Shown: positions 25,229-34,436, counted from the stretch's first letter. The stretch: DNA of 64,000 bases from Candidatus Heimdallarchaeota archaeon (GCA_030668875.1 DAOVER010000012.1:1-64000); one strand, 5' to 3'. Notes: generated from the sequence alone by a model not told the origin. Program-made: numbers and translations.

Positions 25229-26851
25229 TCACAGCATAGAATTGATGAACCCAATTCCCCCTACGGGCGTATCCGGGGAGTAATGTCTTCTATATGAAGC
25301 TATACCATCATTTAAACCAGTAACAGCAGCCATTACAAACCATGGCCAACTGACTTCTTGCCATTGATGTTTGTCATCATACATACCATATTGCCAGGAT
25401 TTAAATCGATCAATGAGACTGGTTGGTTTGTTTTTTACTTTCTTAATAGCTAATCTTCTATTATTGACATAATCACCTAGATTTTTAGTATGTTTTTTGA
25501 GCTCAGTTATTTCGCCCTTTCTTCTTGCTTTTGCAAGAGAACCTAAAATGCCAAAGAATTCTGGAGTAAGAATTGAAAATGGTTCAAGAGAAGGATCCTT
25601 GCTATATTTCTCAATCCAAGGTGTGTTATATAGCATTCGAGTGTATTTCACGTATAATGGAAACTTAAAACCTAGTTTTTGAACAGCTGGAATAACTTGA
25701 GCATTATAATTAATTTCTCCAGGCCCAGATATTCTGATATACGTGGGGATAATAGTTTGAAGTAGAGCTTGATTAGTATCCAGACGTGGATAAAGGTTCT
25801 TTACGTGAGATGATAGATCAATATTATCTTTACTCACACTGAATGAATAGTCAACACTATCAATAGGACACTTCCCTTGAAAAAGTAAAACACCATCATT
25901 CTCCCTACATGACATTTTAATTCTGTAATGATCATTCGGACATTCATAAAAGAAAGGAGAATAATCAGGTTTCTTTTTCGCTGTAGTTGGTTTGAATCCT
26001 AGTTCTTCAATTTTCTCTGTTGCTCTATTAAACTCGCAAATATAGTTAGATCGAGATTGTAAAAATGGTGCATATCCCTCAGAGGTCATTTTACGAATTT
26101 CTGGATGGGAAGTTGGAAAGAACACTATCCCCCAGTCATTGATAATGTTTGTTTGAATACCCCAGATAAGTGTCATCCATTCACCTAAGTCTGATGAGCT
26201 TCTGTATGTTTCTCTAAGGAAAGTAAGGATATGTTCGGTTTTTTCGAGAAATAATTTCGATTTATCCTTGTTTATAGTGGATTTGAATTCACTAAATATA
26301 TTCTTGATGACTGAAAGACTCTCTTCTAACCATGTGTAATTATTAGAAGTAATTGTGTTTGCTATAATGCCTTCTATAGCATCAGGAAGATTTATTGCCT
26401 TACTGACTGATGATTGATAATTTGGCAGATGAATTGTTGTAATTTCAGGTTGAATGCTATCATGGGTATTGATTAAAAAGACTGGAACTAGAAATTTTCC
26501 TTTCTTCTTACTAATTTCGGATACATTGGCAATTGCGGAAATCTTATTTCCAATTATTCCAGTACCACCAAATATAGTAGCTTGTTGACCTGCTAATACA
26601 ACTCCTTCTTGTAATTTTGAAATATTATCTTCTGTTTTTGGAGTGAGAATTCCAAGACTTTCATGATACTTTGTAAGTATGTGTTTAATTTTTGAGATCT
26701 TTCCACCTTCAATCTTAATCTCAGGCATTGAAGATGCATATTCTACAGCATCACCATAAGTTTTGGGAATATTGTTGTAAAAGTAAGCAGAATCTGGAAA
26801 ATCAGCTTGTTCATTCAAATAAGCTTCGTACAAATCTCCAATTCTTTCCAT
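25229..26851 (-). CDS. bshC: BshC-like cysteine-adding enzyme
   Basis: The protein (540 residues from the ATG at 26851) fits the BshC family. It has the nucleotide-site-like GVVLAGQQATIFGGTGIIGNK (about 83-103, quoted in part in the family as GQQ..GLF.GP), VPVFLINTHDS (where Bacillus has IFWVAGEDHD), and the highly typical IPTYIRISGPGEINY near 395. BshC joins cysteine to GlcN-malate. The EDHD box is altered to NTHDS, so activity is not certain. The track TTG start at 26884 would leave no leader before the TATA box, so ATG 26851 is preferred. It converges with BshA, and its promoter is shared back to back with the VOC gene. Confidence 0.75.
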   Translation of the reverse strand: MERIGDLYEAYLNEQADFPDSAYFYNNIPKTYGDAVEYASSMPEIKIEGGKISKIKHILTKYHESLGILTPKTEDNISKLQEGVVLAGQQATIFGGTGIIGNKISAIANVSEISKKKGKFLVPVFLINTHDSIQPEITTIHLPNYQSSVSKAINLPDAIEGIIANTITSNNYTWLEESLSVIKNIFSEFKSTINKDKSKLFLEKTEHILTFLRETYRSSSDLGEWMTLIWGIQTNIINDWGIVFFPTSHPEIRKMTSEGYAPFLQSRSNYICEFNRATEKIEELGFKPTTAKKKPDYSPFFYECPNDHYRIKMSCRENDGVLLFQGKCPIDSVDYSFSVSKDNIDLSSHVKNLYPRLDTNQALLQTIIPTYIRISGPGEINYNAQVIPAVQKLGFKFPLYVKYTRMLYNTPWIEKYSKDPSLEPFSILTPEFFGILGSLAKARRKGEITELKKHTKNLGDYVNNRRLAIKKVKNKPTSLIDRFKSWQYGMYDDKHQWQEVSWPWFVMAAVTGLNDGIASYRRHYSPDTPVGGIGFINSML

Positions 26852-26886
26852 ATTAGAAGGTGAATCTCTACATGTTCTTAACAATT

Positions 26887-26896
26887 CTTATATATC
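26887..26896. promoter_or_regulatory. Shared near-palindromic TATA box for bshC-like and VOC genes
   Basis: The string cttatatatc sits about 32-42 bases from the ATG of the VOC gene (26929) and about 36-45 from the ATG of the bshC-like gene (26851). Because TATA strings of this kind read similarly on both strands, one element may serve both divergent genes. Confidence 0.4.
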
Positions 26897-26928
26897 ATTT
26901 TTCCAGGTTTATTCTAGAGGAATCAAAC

Positions 26929-27276
26929 ATGAATAATCATGGTTTTGCACACATAGAACTCCCAGCTAAAGACCTAGAAAAAACAAAAGAGTTCTACGAA
27001 TCTGTCTTTGAGTGGGGAGAGGTAATTCAGACAGGCTTCGATGATTATACTTTTTTCAAAGAAACAGAAGACAGTATTGGTGGAGCTTTTCAGAAATCAG
27101 ACAAAACAACTAATGGTGAAGTTACATTGTATATCAATACAGATGACATTGATTTATCTTTAGAAAAAATCAAGGACGCTAAAGGAGAGATTGTTCAAAA
27201 AAAGACTCAAGTTTCTGAAGAACATGGGTTCTATGCTTTGTTTAAGAACCTTTCTGGTAATGTAATGAGTCTCTGA
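26929..27276 (+). CDS. VOC-superfamily (glyoxalase/bleomycin-resistance fold) protein
   Basis: From the ATG at 26929 (ribosome site gagga ahead of it) the product is 115 residues, one VOC module pair: HGFAHIELPAKDLEKTKEFYESVFEWG (part of the first half) and a second half with EVTLYINTDDIDLSLEKIKDAKGEI. The family includes glyoxalase I, extradiol dioxygenases and thiol-S-transferase-type resistance proteins such as FosB. The position next to bshC suggests a thiol-linked detoxification enzyme, but the metal ligands are not clear and the substrate is unknown. The shared promoter region with bshC is the main reason to consider the link. Confidence 0.7.
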   Translation: MNNHGFAHIELPAKDLEKTKEFYESVFEWGEVIQTGFDDYTFFKETEDSIGGAFQKSDKTTNGEVTLYINTDDIDLSLEKIKDAKGEIVQKKTQVSEEHGFYALFKNLSGNVMSL

Positions 27277-27427
27277 TCTAGAAATTAAACTGACCGAGTC
27301 CTTATTCTACTGGTGTTTTACAAAGATTTACGTGGATTAGTTTGTCTCAATGATTCCTTCAAAAATTAAGTGGTTGCTGATATATTTCGATGATTCTTAC
27401 ACAAATTTTTTAAAGGAAGAATTAGTA

Positions 27428-27625
27428 ATGAAACAACAAGAAACAATTCTAAAGGTGAAAATAAGAATGGCTAAAGAGTGTCCTAAATGTCACAGTAAAA
27501 ATCTCAAAGAAGTAGAGGATAAATCGAAAGTGATTGCATATTTCAACCATCAACCAATCTATAGAAAGAAAGCTGTTTGTCGAGAATGCACTTATGAATG
27601 GTTCCCTGAAGGTGGAGCAGAGTAA
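27428..27625 (+). CDS. Small zinc-ribbon protein
   Basis: From ATG 27428 (ribosome site aaggaa) the product has 65 residues with a single zinc ribbon, CPKCHSKNL...VCRECTYEW, and little else. The N-terminal MKQQETILKVKIRMAKE is a short basic lead. Proteins of this kind bind nucleic acids or proteins; the partner is unknown. The track start at 27350 is 78 bases further upstream, where a T-rich stretch would code for an unlikely hydrophobic lead. Stand-alone gene. Confidence 0.6.
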   Translation: MKQQETILKVKIRMAKECPKCHSKNLKEVEDKSKVIAYFNHQPIYRKKAVCRECTYEWFPEGGAE

Positions 27626-27724
27626 ACTAAATTAAATCATGTTTTTAATTTTCTCCACTTTTACTTCCTCCTTCCTTTTAAGGGATATGTATACTCCTGC
27701 TTACATCAATTGTAGGTTCAAATT

Positions 27725-28900
27725 ATGAAGATAACTACTTTTCTCAAGAAATACCTATTCAGAATATTAGTTGTTCTTCTCATGTTAGCTGCACTAACAT
27801 TCTTTTTCGTAGACCTAGCAAATAGAGATGAGCTAGGAGAAGCTTTTACACGTTTAGCAACGGCAAAAGAGCTATATTTAGTATTAGCGGCTCTACTAAT
27901 GTTAGTAAGTATGATTATCAAAGCATACAGATTTTTCATTCTAATAAAGCCATCAAGTCCTAGACTTAAGTTCCACAAATTTCTGCTTCCATTTTTCCTT
28001 GGCTATGGGTTTAGCACCTTGGGCCCATTGAAATCTGGAGAAATTGCAAGTGTTGAAATCAACAAAAGATCATTATCTATTCCCCGTTCATCATCTTTAG
28101 CAGCGATAGCTTTTTTCAGAGTGTTTGATTTATTTGTTGTTTTAATTCTGTTTATTATTGGTTTAGGAACAACAATCCCTAGAATGGTAGAGGAGCAATA
28201 CACAGTTTATCTAAATATTATTTTCTATATTTCTTTAACAGGGACAATTGTTCTATCCTTTTTACTGTTCTTCCCCCCAGTTGGTAGAGTGTTCTTACGT
28301 GGAGTAAAGGTAATTGTAGGAAAGATATCTCTGAAGGGAATAAAATGGTTGAACACTACAATAGATCCAGCCCTTGAAAATTACTATACATCTCTACAAT
28401 ATCTTTACAAACAAATTTTCTTAGCATTGTTGGTCATCTGGACTACACTAATAAGATGGTTTCTAGAGTTTTATTCATTTAAACTAACAATGATGGCATT
28501 TGGTGAAAATATTTCCCTTTTTGATGCCGCCTCTATTTCATCAATTACATTATTTGTAGGAATCCTCACCTTTGTTCCAGCTGGCTTGGGTACAGGAACA
28601 CTTACAACACAGTATCTTCTAGAACAATTGATTGCAGCACCAACAGTTGTAGCTAAACCATCAAGTGAATTAATTAGAACATTTTACAGTGGCTTAGGAT
28701 CATTTACTATACTACCGGCAATTGCAGCAGCATCAGTAATCTTTCAAACCATTGTTGGAACTGGTGTAACATTATCTGTAGCAGCAATATCTTCATTTTT
28801 TGTAAAAGAACAAGAAAAAAAGGAAAAGGAGGAAAATAAAGAGGAAAACAAAACTGAAGTGGTAGACGTTATAGAGATAGATGAAAGAAAAGTTCGTTAA
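27725..28900 (+). CDS. LPG-synthase-TM/YbhN-family membrane protein
   Basis: The 391-residue protein has seven to nine hydrophobic helices. The family motif LPFFLGYGFSTLGPLKSGEI (about 80-99, quoted in part) and the R-VFDL helix (FFRVFDLFVVLILFIIGL) are visible. Members (UPF0104, including archaeal AglD) act on lipid-linked substrates as flippases or transferases in the membrane. The C-terminus is a charged tail of lysine and glutamate. It overlaps the convergent phosphoesterase gene by 4 bases. The substrate cannot be read from the sequence. Confidence 0.75.
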   Translation: MKITTFLKKYLFRILVVLLMLAALTFFFVDLANRDELGEAFTRLATAKELYLVLAALLMLVSMIIKAYRFFILIKPSSPRLKFHKFLLPFFLGYGFSTLGPLKSGEIASVEINKRSLSIPRSSSLAAIAFFRVFDLFVVLILFIIGLGTTIPRMVEEQYTVYLNIIFYISLTGTIVLSFLLFFPPVGRVFLRGVKVIVGKISLKGIKWLNTTIDPALENYYTSLQYLYKQIFLALLVIWTTLIRWFLEFYSFKLTMMAFGENISLFDAASISSITLFVGILTFVPAGLGTGTLTTQYLLEQLIAAPTVVAKPSSELIRTFYSGLGSFTILPAIAAASVIFQTIVGTGVTLSVAAISSFFVKEQEKKEKEENKEENKTEVVDVIEIDERKVR

Positions 28901-29619
28901 ATCCCTCTCTTTAATCGATTTATTAGAAATGGATGAAATTGTAAATCTTCCATCTTTTTACTGGTTGTTTCAATATCATATTCTAGTCGAACATGCTCAT
29001 ATTCAAAGTCCTTGCTTTTTTCATTTATTTTGAAAATCATAAAAGAAGCTCTTGAATCATTATCTCGGGGTTGACCTACGGAACCAGGATTAAAAAGATG
29101 CTTTTTCTCATTTACGATGTGTAATGGTTTATGAGTGTGCCCTACGAATAGAAAATCTATTTCTGTGAACTCTCTTGTAATTTCAAAAAACATATTGTAT
29201 GACCATGAAGGCAAATTTGGAGAAACATAATCTCGTAAAGGTTCTCTTGGAGAACCATGAACAAACATTGCGTTTCCTTCAGAAATGAAAAGTGGAAATA
29301 TGGAAAATAGTGGGTGAGACCCCAGAAGTTGAATTTCTTGATCTGATAGTTGTTCTTTTGTCCACAAAAGTGATAGCTTTGGAAGTGGATTAAAATGGAT
29401 GAAGTTATTAGTAAAAAGTGCATAATCGTGGTTACCTACTACATGGATTTGTGACATACTCTCAACAACTTTTATACATTCCTTGGGGTTAGGTCCGTAT
29501 CCAACTGTGTCACCTAAGTAAATAATAATGTCAGGTGATAGGTCTCTGATTTGATCACTAACTACATTTAGAGCTTCAAGATTTGAATGCACATCAGAGA
29601 ATATTGCAAGGGTAATCAT
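28897..29619 (-). CDS. Metallophosphoesterase (YfcE/MJ0936-like)
   Basis: The metal set is complete: AIFSDVHSN (about 5-13), YLGDTVGYGPNP (about 35-46), VVGNHDYALF (about 62-71), FVHGSPRE, and FVGHTHKPLH followed by NPGSVGQPRD. This is the order of the small YfcE/MJ0936-type phosphodiesterases. The GxPRD ending is typical of the group. It probably cleaves a small phosphodiester; the natural substrate is unknown. At 240 residues it is longer than YfcE mainly at the C-terminus. It is the first of two genes on this strand; the lipid kinase lies upstream of it. Confidence 0.88.
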   Translation of the reverse strand: MITLAIFSDVHSNLEALNVVSDQIRDLSPDIIIYLGDTVGYGPNPKECIKVVESMSQIHVVGNHDYALFTNNFIHFNPLPKLSLLWTKEQLSDQEIQLLGSHPLFSIFPLFISEGNAMFVHGSPREPLRDYVSPNLPSWSYNMFFEITREFTEIDFLFVGHTHKPLHIVNEKKHLFNPGSVGQPRDNDSRASFMIFKINEKSKDFEYEHVRLEYDIETTSKKMEDLQFHPFLINRLKRGI

Positions 29620-29688
29620 TAGTAACTCTCAAACAAGGTTTACTCTTAAAGTATAATAAGATTTTTCAGAAAAAGAAAAAGTTAAAGA

Positions 29689-30621
29689 TTATTTAGATCT
29701 CCACTGTTTCTCCATTTCAATGATTTCGTCTGATACAATCGTTTGTAACTTTTGTGGGGCTACTTCAAATGATACATTTGTTGCTCCATAACTCAGAATT
29801 TCTCCTTCAAGCTCAATAGGTAGAGGTTTAGCCATCTCCAATGTAACTTTCTTAGCTCGAAGATAATAAACGCCTTCTCTTCCAAGATGTTTTCCCGGTT
29901 TCAACGCATTCAGGAGATTTATTTGACTCATTTTTCTAATATCCCTTACATAAAGCACAGCAAAATCATCCATGAAATGGTAGTTATCAGGTAACACATT
30001 AAAACCTCCACCAAATCTACTACCTGGACCAACAGCCAGCATCACTAAGCCAACATCTTCTAACACTTGATCATCGATTGTTATAGTAGATTTAACTAGT
30101 CGATATTGGAGAAGCTTCTTGAAAGCTAAATAGTAGTATTTCAAAAAGCCTTTTAACCACTTTGCTTCTGTGAAGGAAGCAACTGATACAGTTGCACCAA
30201 CTCCGGTATCTGCAACGTTTATAAAATACCGTTTATCACCATTAGTTTCTGCAATTCCAACAGTTACTCCAATTGTCTTGCCTACTTCTAGAATATCTAA
30301 GCTTCTATTGAAATCATCATCGAAATCTAAGCTAATGGAAAAATCATTGCCATTTCCAAGAGGGATTATACCAAATTTTGTGTCAGTTCCATATAAACCA
30401 TTAGCAACTTCATTTATTGTTCCATCTCCCCCTACAGCAACAACACAATCAAAGTCCTTTTCCATTTCTTTTACAATTTCTATTGCATGGCCTTGGTGTT
30501 GAGTGTATATCGATTTATGATCAAGTCCTCTTTTTAATATCTCTTCCTCAACAATTGGCCACGTTTTTCCAATTCCTCCGTTGCGAGCGTTTGGATTAAT
30601 AACGAAAAGATAAGTTGTCAT
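29689..30621 (-). CDS. Diacylglycerol kinase-family lipid kinase (YegS/BmrU-like)
   Basis: The N-terminal domain has the family nucleotide motif VVAVGGDGTINEVANGLYG (about 79-97, shown in part) and IIPLGNGNDFS (about 104-114). The C-terminal domain carries the later GG-containing stretch VGPGSRFGGGFNVLPD. Members phosphorylate diacylglycerol or related lipids on the membrane face. In archaea the substrate could be an archaeol-type alcohol. The position next to a phosphodiesterase and near the LPG-synthase-like gene and, further on, PlsY suggests lipid metabolism, but no operon joins them. No signal peptide. Confidence 0.88.
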   Translation of the reverse strand: MTTYLFVINPNARNGGIGKTWPIVEEEILKRGLDHKSIYTQHQGHAIEIVKEMEKDFDCVVAVGGDGTINEVANGLYGTDTKFGIIPLGNGNDFSISLDFDDDFNRSLDILEVGKTIGVTVGIAETNGDKRYFINVADTGVGATVSVASFTEAKWLKGFLKYYYLAFKKLLQYRLVKSTITIDDQVLEDVGLVMLAVGPGSRFGGGFNVLPDNYHFMDDFAVLYVRDIRKMSQINLLNALKPGKHLGREGVYYLRAKKVTLEMAKPLPIELEGEILSYGATNVSFEVAPQKLQTIVSDEIIEMEKQWRSK

Positions 30622-30674
30622 AATATAAGGAATTTTTTGCTCTTATTTAAACATTCATGCGAAAAATAAGGAAC

Positions 30675-30763
30675 TGGAGCCTCAGAGGGGATTCGAACCC
30701 CTGCCCTGTGACTTTCTCGATAGTTTACGAGATCACTGCTCTGGCCATCTGAGCTACCGAGGC
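30675..30763 (-). tRNA. tRNA-Thr (anticodon CGT) with a 12-base intron
   Basis: GCCTCGG pairs with CTGAGGC (one G-U) as the acceptor stem; the D arm is GCTCAGATGGCCAGAGC. The anticodon stem GTGAT/GTCAC encloses 19 bases, and removing 12 after position 37 leaves CTCGTAA, giving anticodon CGT. The intron aactatcgagaa carries CGAG, which can pair with CTCG of the loop, the usual bulge-helix-bulge geometry. The T arm is AGGGG-TTCGAAT-CCCCT; the discriminator is T and CCA is encoded. Intron coordinates are about 30714-30725. Confidence 0.88.
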
Positions 30764-30917
30764 ATTGTTTATCCTTTTCTCTAGATAGATTTAAAGATTT
30801 TATGTATAGGTTCATTTACATTGATTAAGTGAGACTTGTTCATTATATTGTGAATTTTAGAGAGAGAATCTCACATAAAATGAAGAAAAGAATAATGATG
30901 ATTTTCTTTATTTCTTA

Positions 30918-32141
30918 TTATTCCATTGGAAAGGCGGCATATCCTCTGAACTCAATCCAGTCCCTTAGTTCATCTTCTATTATTTCTTGTATTGCATCTT
31001 GGTCTAGATCTTTAGACATGTTTTCATCTGTTGTTAACATAGCCATAACATAACGTTCGCCACTGAATTTCAAATCACGAAGAATGAAAATTTCATTTAC
31101 ATTGTCATCTAGAGTATACCGTCTAATTCTTAGAAAGGGTTCTCGTATATCAACAATTGATTCGATTGCATCATAATATGCATTATGAGCTAAGTCTTCA
31201 AGCTCTTCTTCTTTTGCAAATCTAGCAAAACAGACATTGCTTCTGAAATCGTACAAACCAAAGAAATCTGAATCTAGCCCCTCAGCAACACTTTTTGTGG
31301 CTTGCTGCACACCCTCTTGTATTAAGGAAATTCCTCTAAATATGTGTGAGAATGCACCAAGAATAGATGAACGAATTCTAACACTTGTTCTAAAGAAATC
31401 TTTTGCAGGATTAAAGTAAGGACATTTATCAGCCATGTATTCAATGATGGAACTGAAAACCTCTGCACTTTTATCGTCAATCTCATATTCAGGATCTGAT
31501 TTGTGGAAGAAAATTTTCCAAGGAACTTTAATTTTGAGATTGTTTGCTACATTAATAATTTGTTTTAGATATTCAAAACTTTCTTGGAATCTATCTTTAG
31601 CTTGTATATCTATCACATAGATTATAGTATCTGTTCCAACAAAATATTGCTGTGGATTTTCTAAATAATCTTCACGGTAAATACTTTGCCCTCCTAACTC
31701 GTGAAGATGAACATCCATTCCAAAAACTTCAATTTTGCTGCGAAGAAGACCGCGGGTTGGTGTTAATCCATTTAATCTCTGGAATAAAGAGGATAATGCA
31801 CCCCTATGTTTTAATGCGATTGAAAGAGAAGTTTTTCCAGCGTTGTCAATACCAACCATTATTATTTTTGCACCAGTAGTGACTTTCTCTGTTTCCTCAA
31901 CTAATAAAAGTCTGCTAGCAGCTATCCAACTATTTATTCTCTCTTTGGGGACTTTCTTAGCCATTTTAGCGTATTGATCACTCCATTTGGTAGAGAGATT
32001 CTCAATTGTGTCTAAACCTAGTTCTTTCAAGAGTTTAGATTCTTCTTCTGTTATATCTAACAGAGCTACAACAGGAAAGTTCCTAAGATCTTCTTTATCC
32101 TTGTATTCATCTTTTAGCAATTTGTCCTTTAGTTCAGACAT
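30918..32141 (-). CDS. Arf/Rag-like small GTPase with HhH front and long C-terminal domain
   Basis: The first 80 residues contain a helix-hairpin-helix-like segment (LLKELGLDTIENL...). The GTPase domain (about 90-270) has G1 GIDNAGKTS, an Arf-like switch I TPTRGLL, G3 ELGGQ and G4 HKSD, the last as in Rag/Gtr GTPases. The C-terminal domain (about 285-405) starts GLYDFRSNVCFARF and has an alternating helix-strand layout, fitting the roadblock/longin-like C-terminal domains of Rag proteins. Asgard genomes carry many such GTPases, and this combination of domains is unlike a minimal Ras. No lipid-modification motif is seen. It is transcribed alone, convergent toward the tRNA-Thr side. Confidence 0.8.
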   Translation of the reverse strand: MSELKDKLLKDEYKDKEDLRNFPVVALLDITEEESKLLKELGLDTIENLSTKWSDQYAKMAKKVPKERINSWIAASRLLLVEETEKVTTGAKIIMVGIDNAGKTSLSIALKHRGALSSLFQRLNGLTPTRGLLRSKIEVFGMDVHLHELGGQSIYREDYLENPQQYFVGTDTIIYVIDIQAKDRFQESFEYLKQIINVANNLKIKVPWKIFFHKSDPEYEIDDKSAEVFSSIIEYMADKCPYFNPAKDFFRTSVRIRSSILGAFSHIFRGISLIQEGVQQATKSVAEGLDSDFFGLYDFRSNVCFARFAKEEELEDLAHNAYYDAIESIVDIREPFLRIRRYTLDDNVNEIFILRDLKFSGERYVMAMLTTDENMSKDLDQDAIQEIIEDELRDWIEFRGYAAFPME

Positions 32142-32316
32142 ATCTCTTATTCTCCAGAGTTAGTAAAGATAATTATTTATCCTCTTGGATATATATTCTC
32201 TCTGTCAAATAAGTATTTTGTTAACGCTAGTAGAAAGCTAACTAATAATTTCTATCCATAAATAAAATTTAAAAAGGCAAAAGCTAGCGCTTACTTAATC
32301 GAATGGAGTATTCAAA

Positions 32317-34341
32317 ATGCGAACACACAGAGTCAAAGGACTTATATTTTTATCAACAATCATATTAGGTTTAGTTCTTACAAGCTTCTTTGGAGCTTCT
32401 ATGACATTTACAGACCCTAATACTGTATCACAACTTGATCAAACAACCATAGAAAATTTAGTTTTCTTAAATAGCACATCTCCAATTATTGATGGAAACT
32501 TAGAAAGTTTTGAAGGAGAATGGGAAAATGCTACTGTATACAATACTGAATTTGGTTTAGGGAATAAAGCTTTGACAATACGTGTTTTGGCAAATGAAAC
32601 TCACTTGTTTATGGGTATAAATTATGTTAGCTCAATATTCATACCAGTCAATACAACCATTCCAATAGATGAGGAATTCAATAATGAAACTCATACTTGG
32701 TATGCAATTGTTTTTGATAGAAACTATGATTTTATAGCAGGTTCAGAGTTAACTCCTGATGACGCTATAGTGATAAATTATAGAGAAGAAGGAGCACAGG
32801 ATGCATACATCAATGGAACAGAGCTAAACTCTATTGCAATTGATGTAGATGTCACAGGCATAGAAAATTCTTATGCATATGTTAATGGAACATTCCTCGA
32901 TGATTTTGGTGAACATATTGTTACAATTGAAGTTGTGAAGGAACTTGAATCTAATGATGAAATTGGGAATGATATTGATTTACATGCAAGTGAATTCATA
33001 CACTTTGAAATGATAGTGGTTGAAAATCAAACTGCCATATATAATAGAACATTACTAAATAAGACAGATGCATTCACAGGATGGAAAAACATTCGACTTG
33101 TTACTTTGCATGATTATTTTTCATATGTGGAAGATGCATCAGATCTAGACGTACTAATTTACATTTCAGAATCAGAAGCATCAAATTATGATAATCTAAG
33201 CAGCATTATCGTGTTCTTAACAAATTGTGGTGTAAATGTAACATATTCGTTTGATTCTATTGATTCTGATGTTACCTATCAGAGTTTGTCTCAATTTAAT
33301 CTTTTAATCCTTATTGGAGCACAACCCGATTTAACTAATAACGAAATAGATGCAATCGCCCTCTATGTTGCTTCTGGTGGAAGTGTATATGTTCTTGCAG
33401 ATCCTGTTAGCAAAAATGGAAAATTGAATCAATTATTGTCTAAATTCGGAATGGAGGTGTATAGTTCATACCTATACTCTACAGATACTGCTGTTAATTC
33501 TTCTATTGAGATTGATGTATCCGAAATCGAATCTCTACCATATATGACTGGTACAAATATCTTCACTGATCAAAGCGTAAATGAAATTTTATACACAGGA
33601 ACAGCAATTAACTTCACATCTGAACTAGGGGAAGGTAAGTTTTTGTTCCAAGAAGGTGATCTTTATCCAATCATAAATCTTACAGGAGATTATTACATAG
33701 ATTCTGATAATAACGGTGAGTTCAACACAGAGGATATAACACTTAACGATACAATAGTTCAAGCAGGATTAGAGTTGCAAAGAGGAGGTAGATTCATAGT
33801 TACCGGTTCTGCAGATCTACTGAATGCAAGTTACATCGCAGAAAGAGACAACAAAATATTCTTCTTGAGGCAAATCCAATGGTTGATGAAACTACAAAAT
33901 GCAATAAACTTTGAAAACTATGTTGTTGAAGAAGCTAATATTATTGAAGGAGAATCAATAAGTGTTACGGTTTCAGTTCTTGGAGACAATGAAACAGTTT
34001 TAACTGACTTAAGAGCCTGGGTAGTTGTACAGGAATTAAAATCAGATAGAAACAATATCACGTTAACTAAGCATGAAGACAATATCAATTTCAACGGAAC
34101 AATCACTCCTGAGGGTGTAAAAGCTAATTTCGTTGACATTAGTATTAGACTGCACCAAAGAGGTTATGGTTATAATGAGACAGAATTAGTGGAAGTGTTT
34201 CTGCAAGCAGTCATAGGAAAACCTATTAACATTGAAGTAACTGCAACAATCATATTTGTAGTTTCAATCGGTTTAGCAGCTTTAGGTGCTATTGCAGTTA
34301 AAAAATATAAGATACCAGAAGTGGAAGAAAAACGAAAATAA
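32317..34341 (+). CDS. Secreted, membrane-anchored surface protein
   Basis: The 674-residue protein has a signal segment (LIFLSTIILGLVLTSFFGAS, about 10-29), a large extracellular part rich in Asn-x-Ser/Thr, and one C-terminal transmembrane helix (ATIIFVVSIGLAALGAIAV, about 644-662) with a short lysine-rich tail. A Rossmann-like stretch, DVLIYISESEASNYDNLSS to LLILIGAQPD and GGSVYVLADP (about 285-365), resembles the GATase-like/DUF4350 module found in surface and gliding-type proteins. An N-terminal beta domain of about 200 residues resembles a carbohydrate-binding type sandwich. Role is unknown; cell-surface position is the supported statement. Confidence 0.7.
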   Translation: MRTHRVKGLIFLSTIILGLVLTSFFGASMTFTDPNTVSQLDQTTIENLVFLNSTSPIIDGNLESFEGEWENATVYNTEFGLGNKALTIRVLANETHLFMGINYVSSIFIPVNTTIPIDEEFNNETHTWYAIVFDRNYDFIAGSELTPDDAIVINYREEGAQDAYINGTELNSIAIDVDVTGIENSYAYVNGTFLDDFGEHIVTIEVVKELESNDEIGNDIDLHASEFIHFEMIVVENQTAIYNRTLLNKTDAFTGWKNIRLVTLHDYFSYVEDASDLDVLIYISESEASNYDNLSSIIVFLTNCGVNVTYSFDSIDSDVTYQSLSQFNLLILIGAQPDLTNNEIDAIALYVASGGSVYVLADPVSKNGKLNQLLSKFGMEVYSSYLYSTDTAVNSSIEIDVSEIESLPYMTGTNIFTDQSVNEILYTGTAINFTSELGEGKFLFQEGDLYPIINLTGDYYIDSDNNGEFNTEDITLNDTIVQAGLELQRGGRFIVTGSADLLNASYIAERDNKIFFLRQIQWLMKLQNAINFENYVVEEANIIEGESISVTVSVLGDNETVLTDLRAWVVVQELKSDRNNITLTKHEDNINFNGTITPEGVKANFVDISIRLHQRGYGYNETELVEVFLQAVIGKPINIEVTATIIFVVSIGLAALGAIAVKKYKIPEVEEKRK

Positions 34342-34436
34342 TCCACTTTTTTCTTTCTATTTCTAGAAAAAGTAATAAGGCAATTTTCATAAATGTACAA
34401 GAGATAGTACTTCAGTTAAATCTCTGGTGGTAAACA

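Noticed and set aside
30618-30815. 65-residue ORF on the minus strand
   Set aside because: It runs through the tRNA-Thr gene; the reading frame is incidental.
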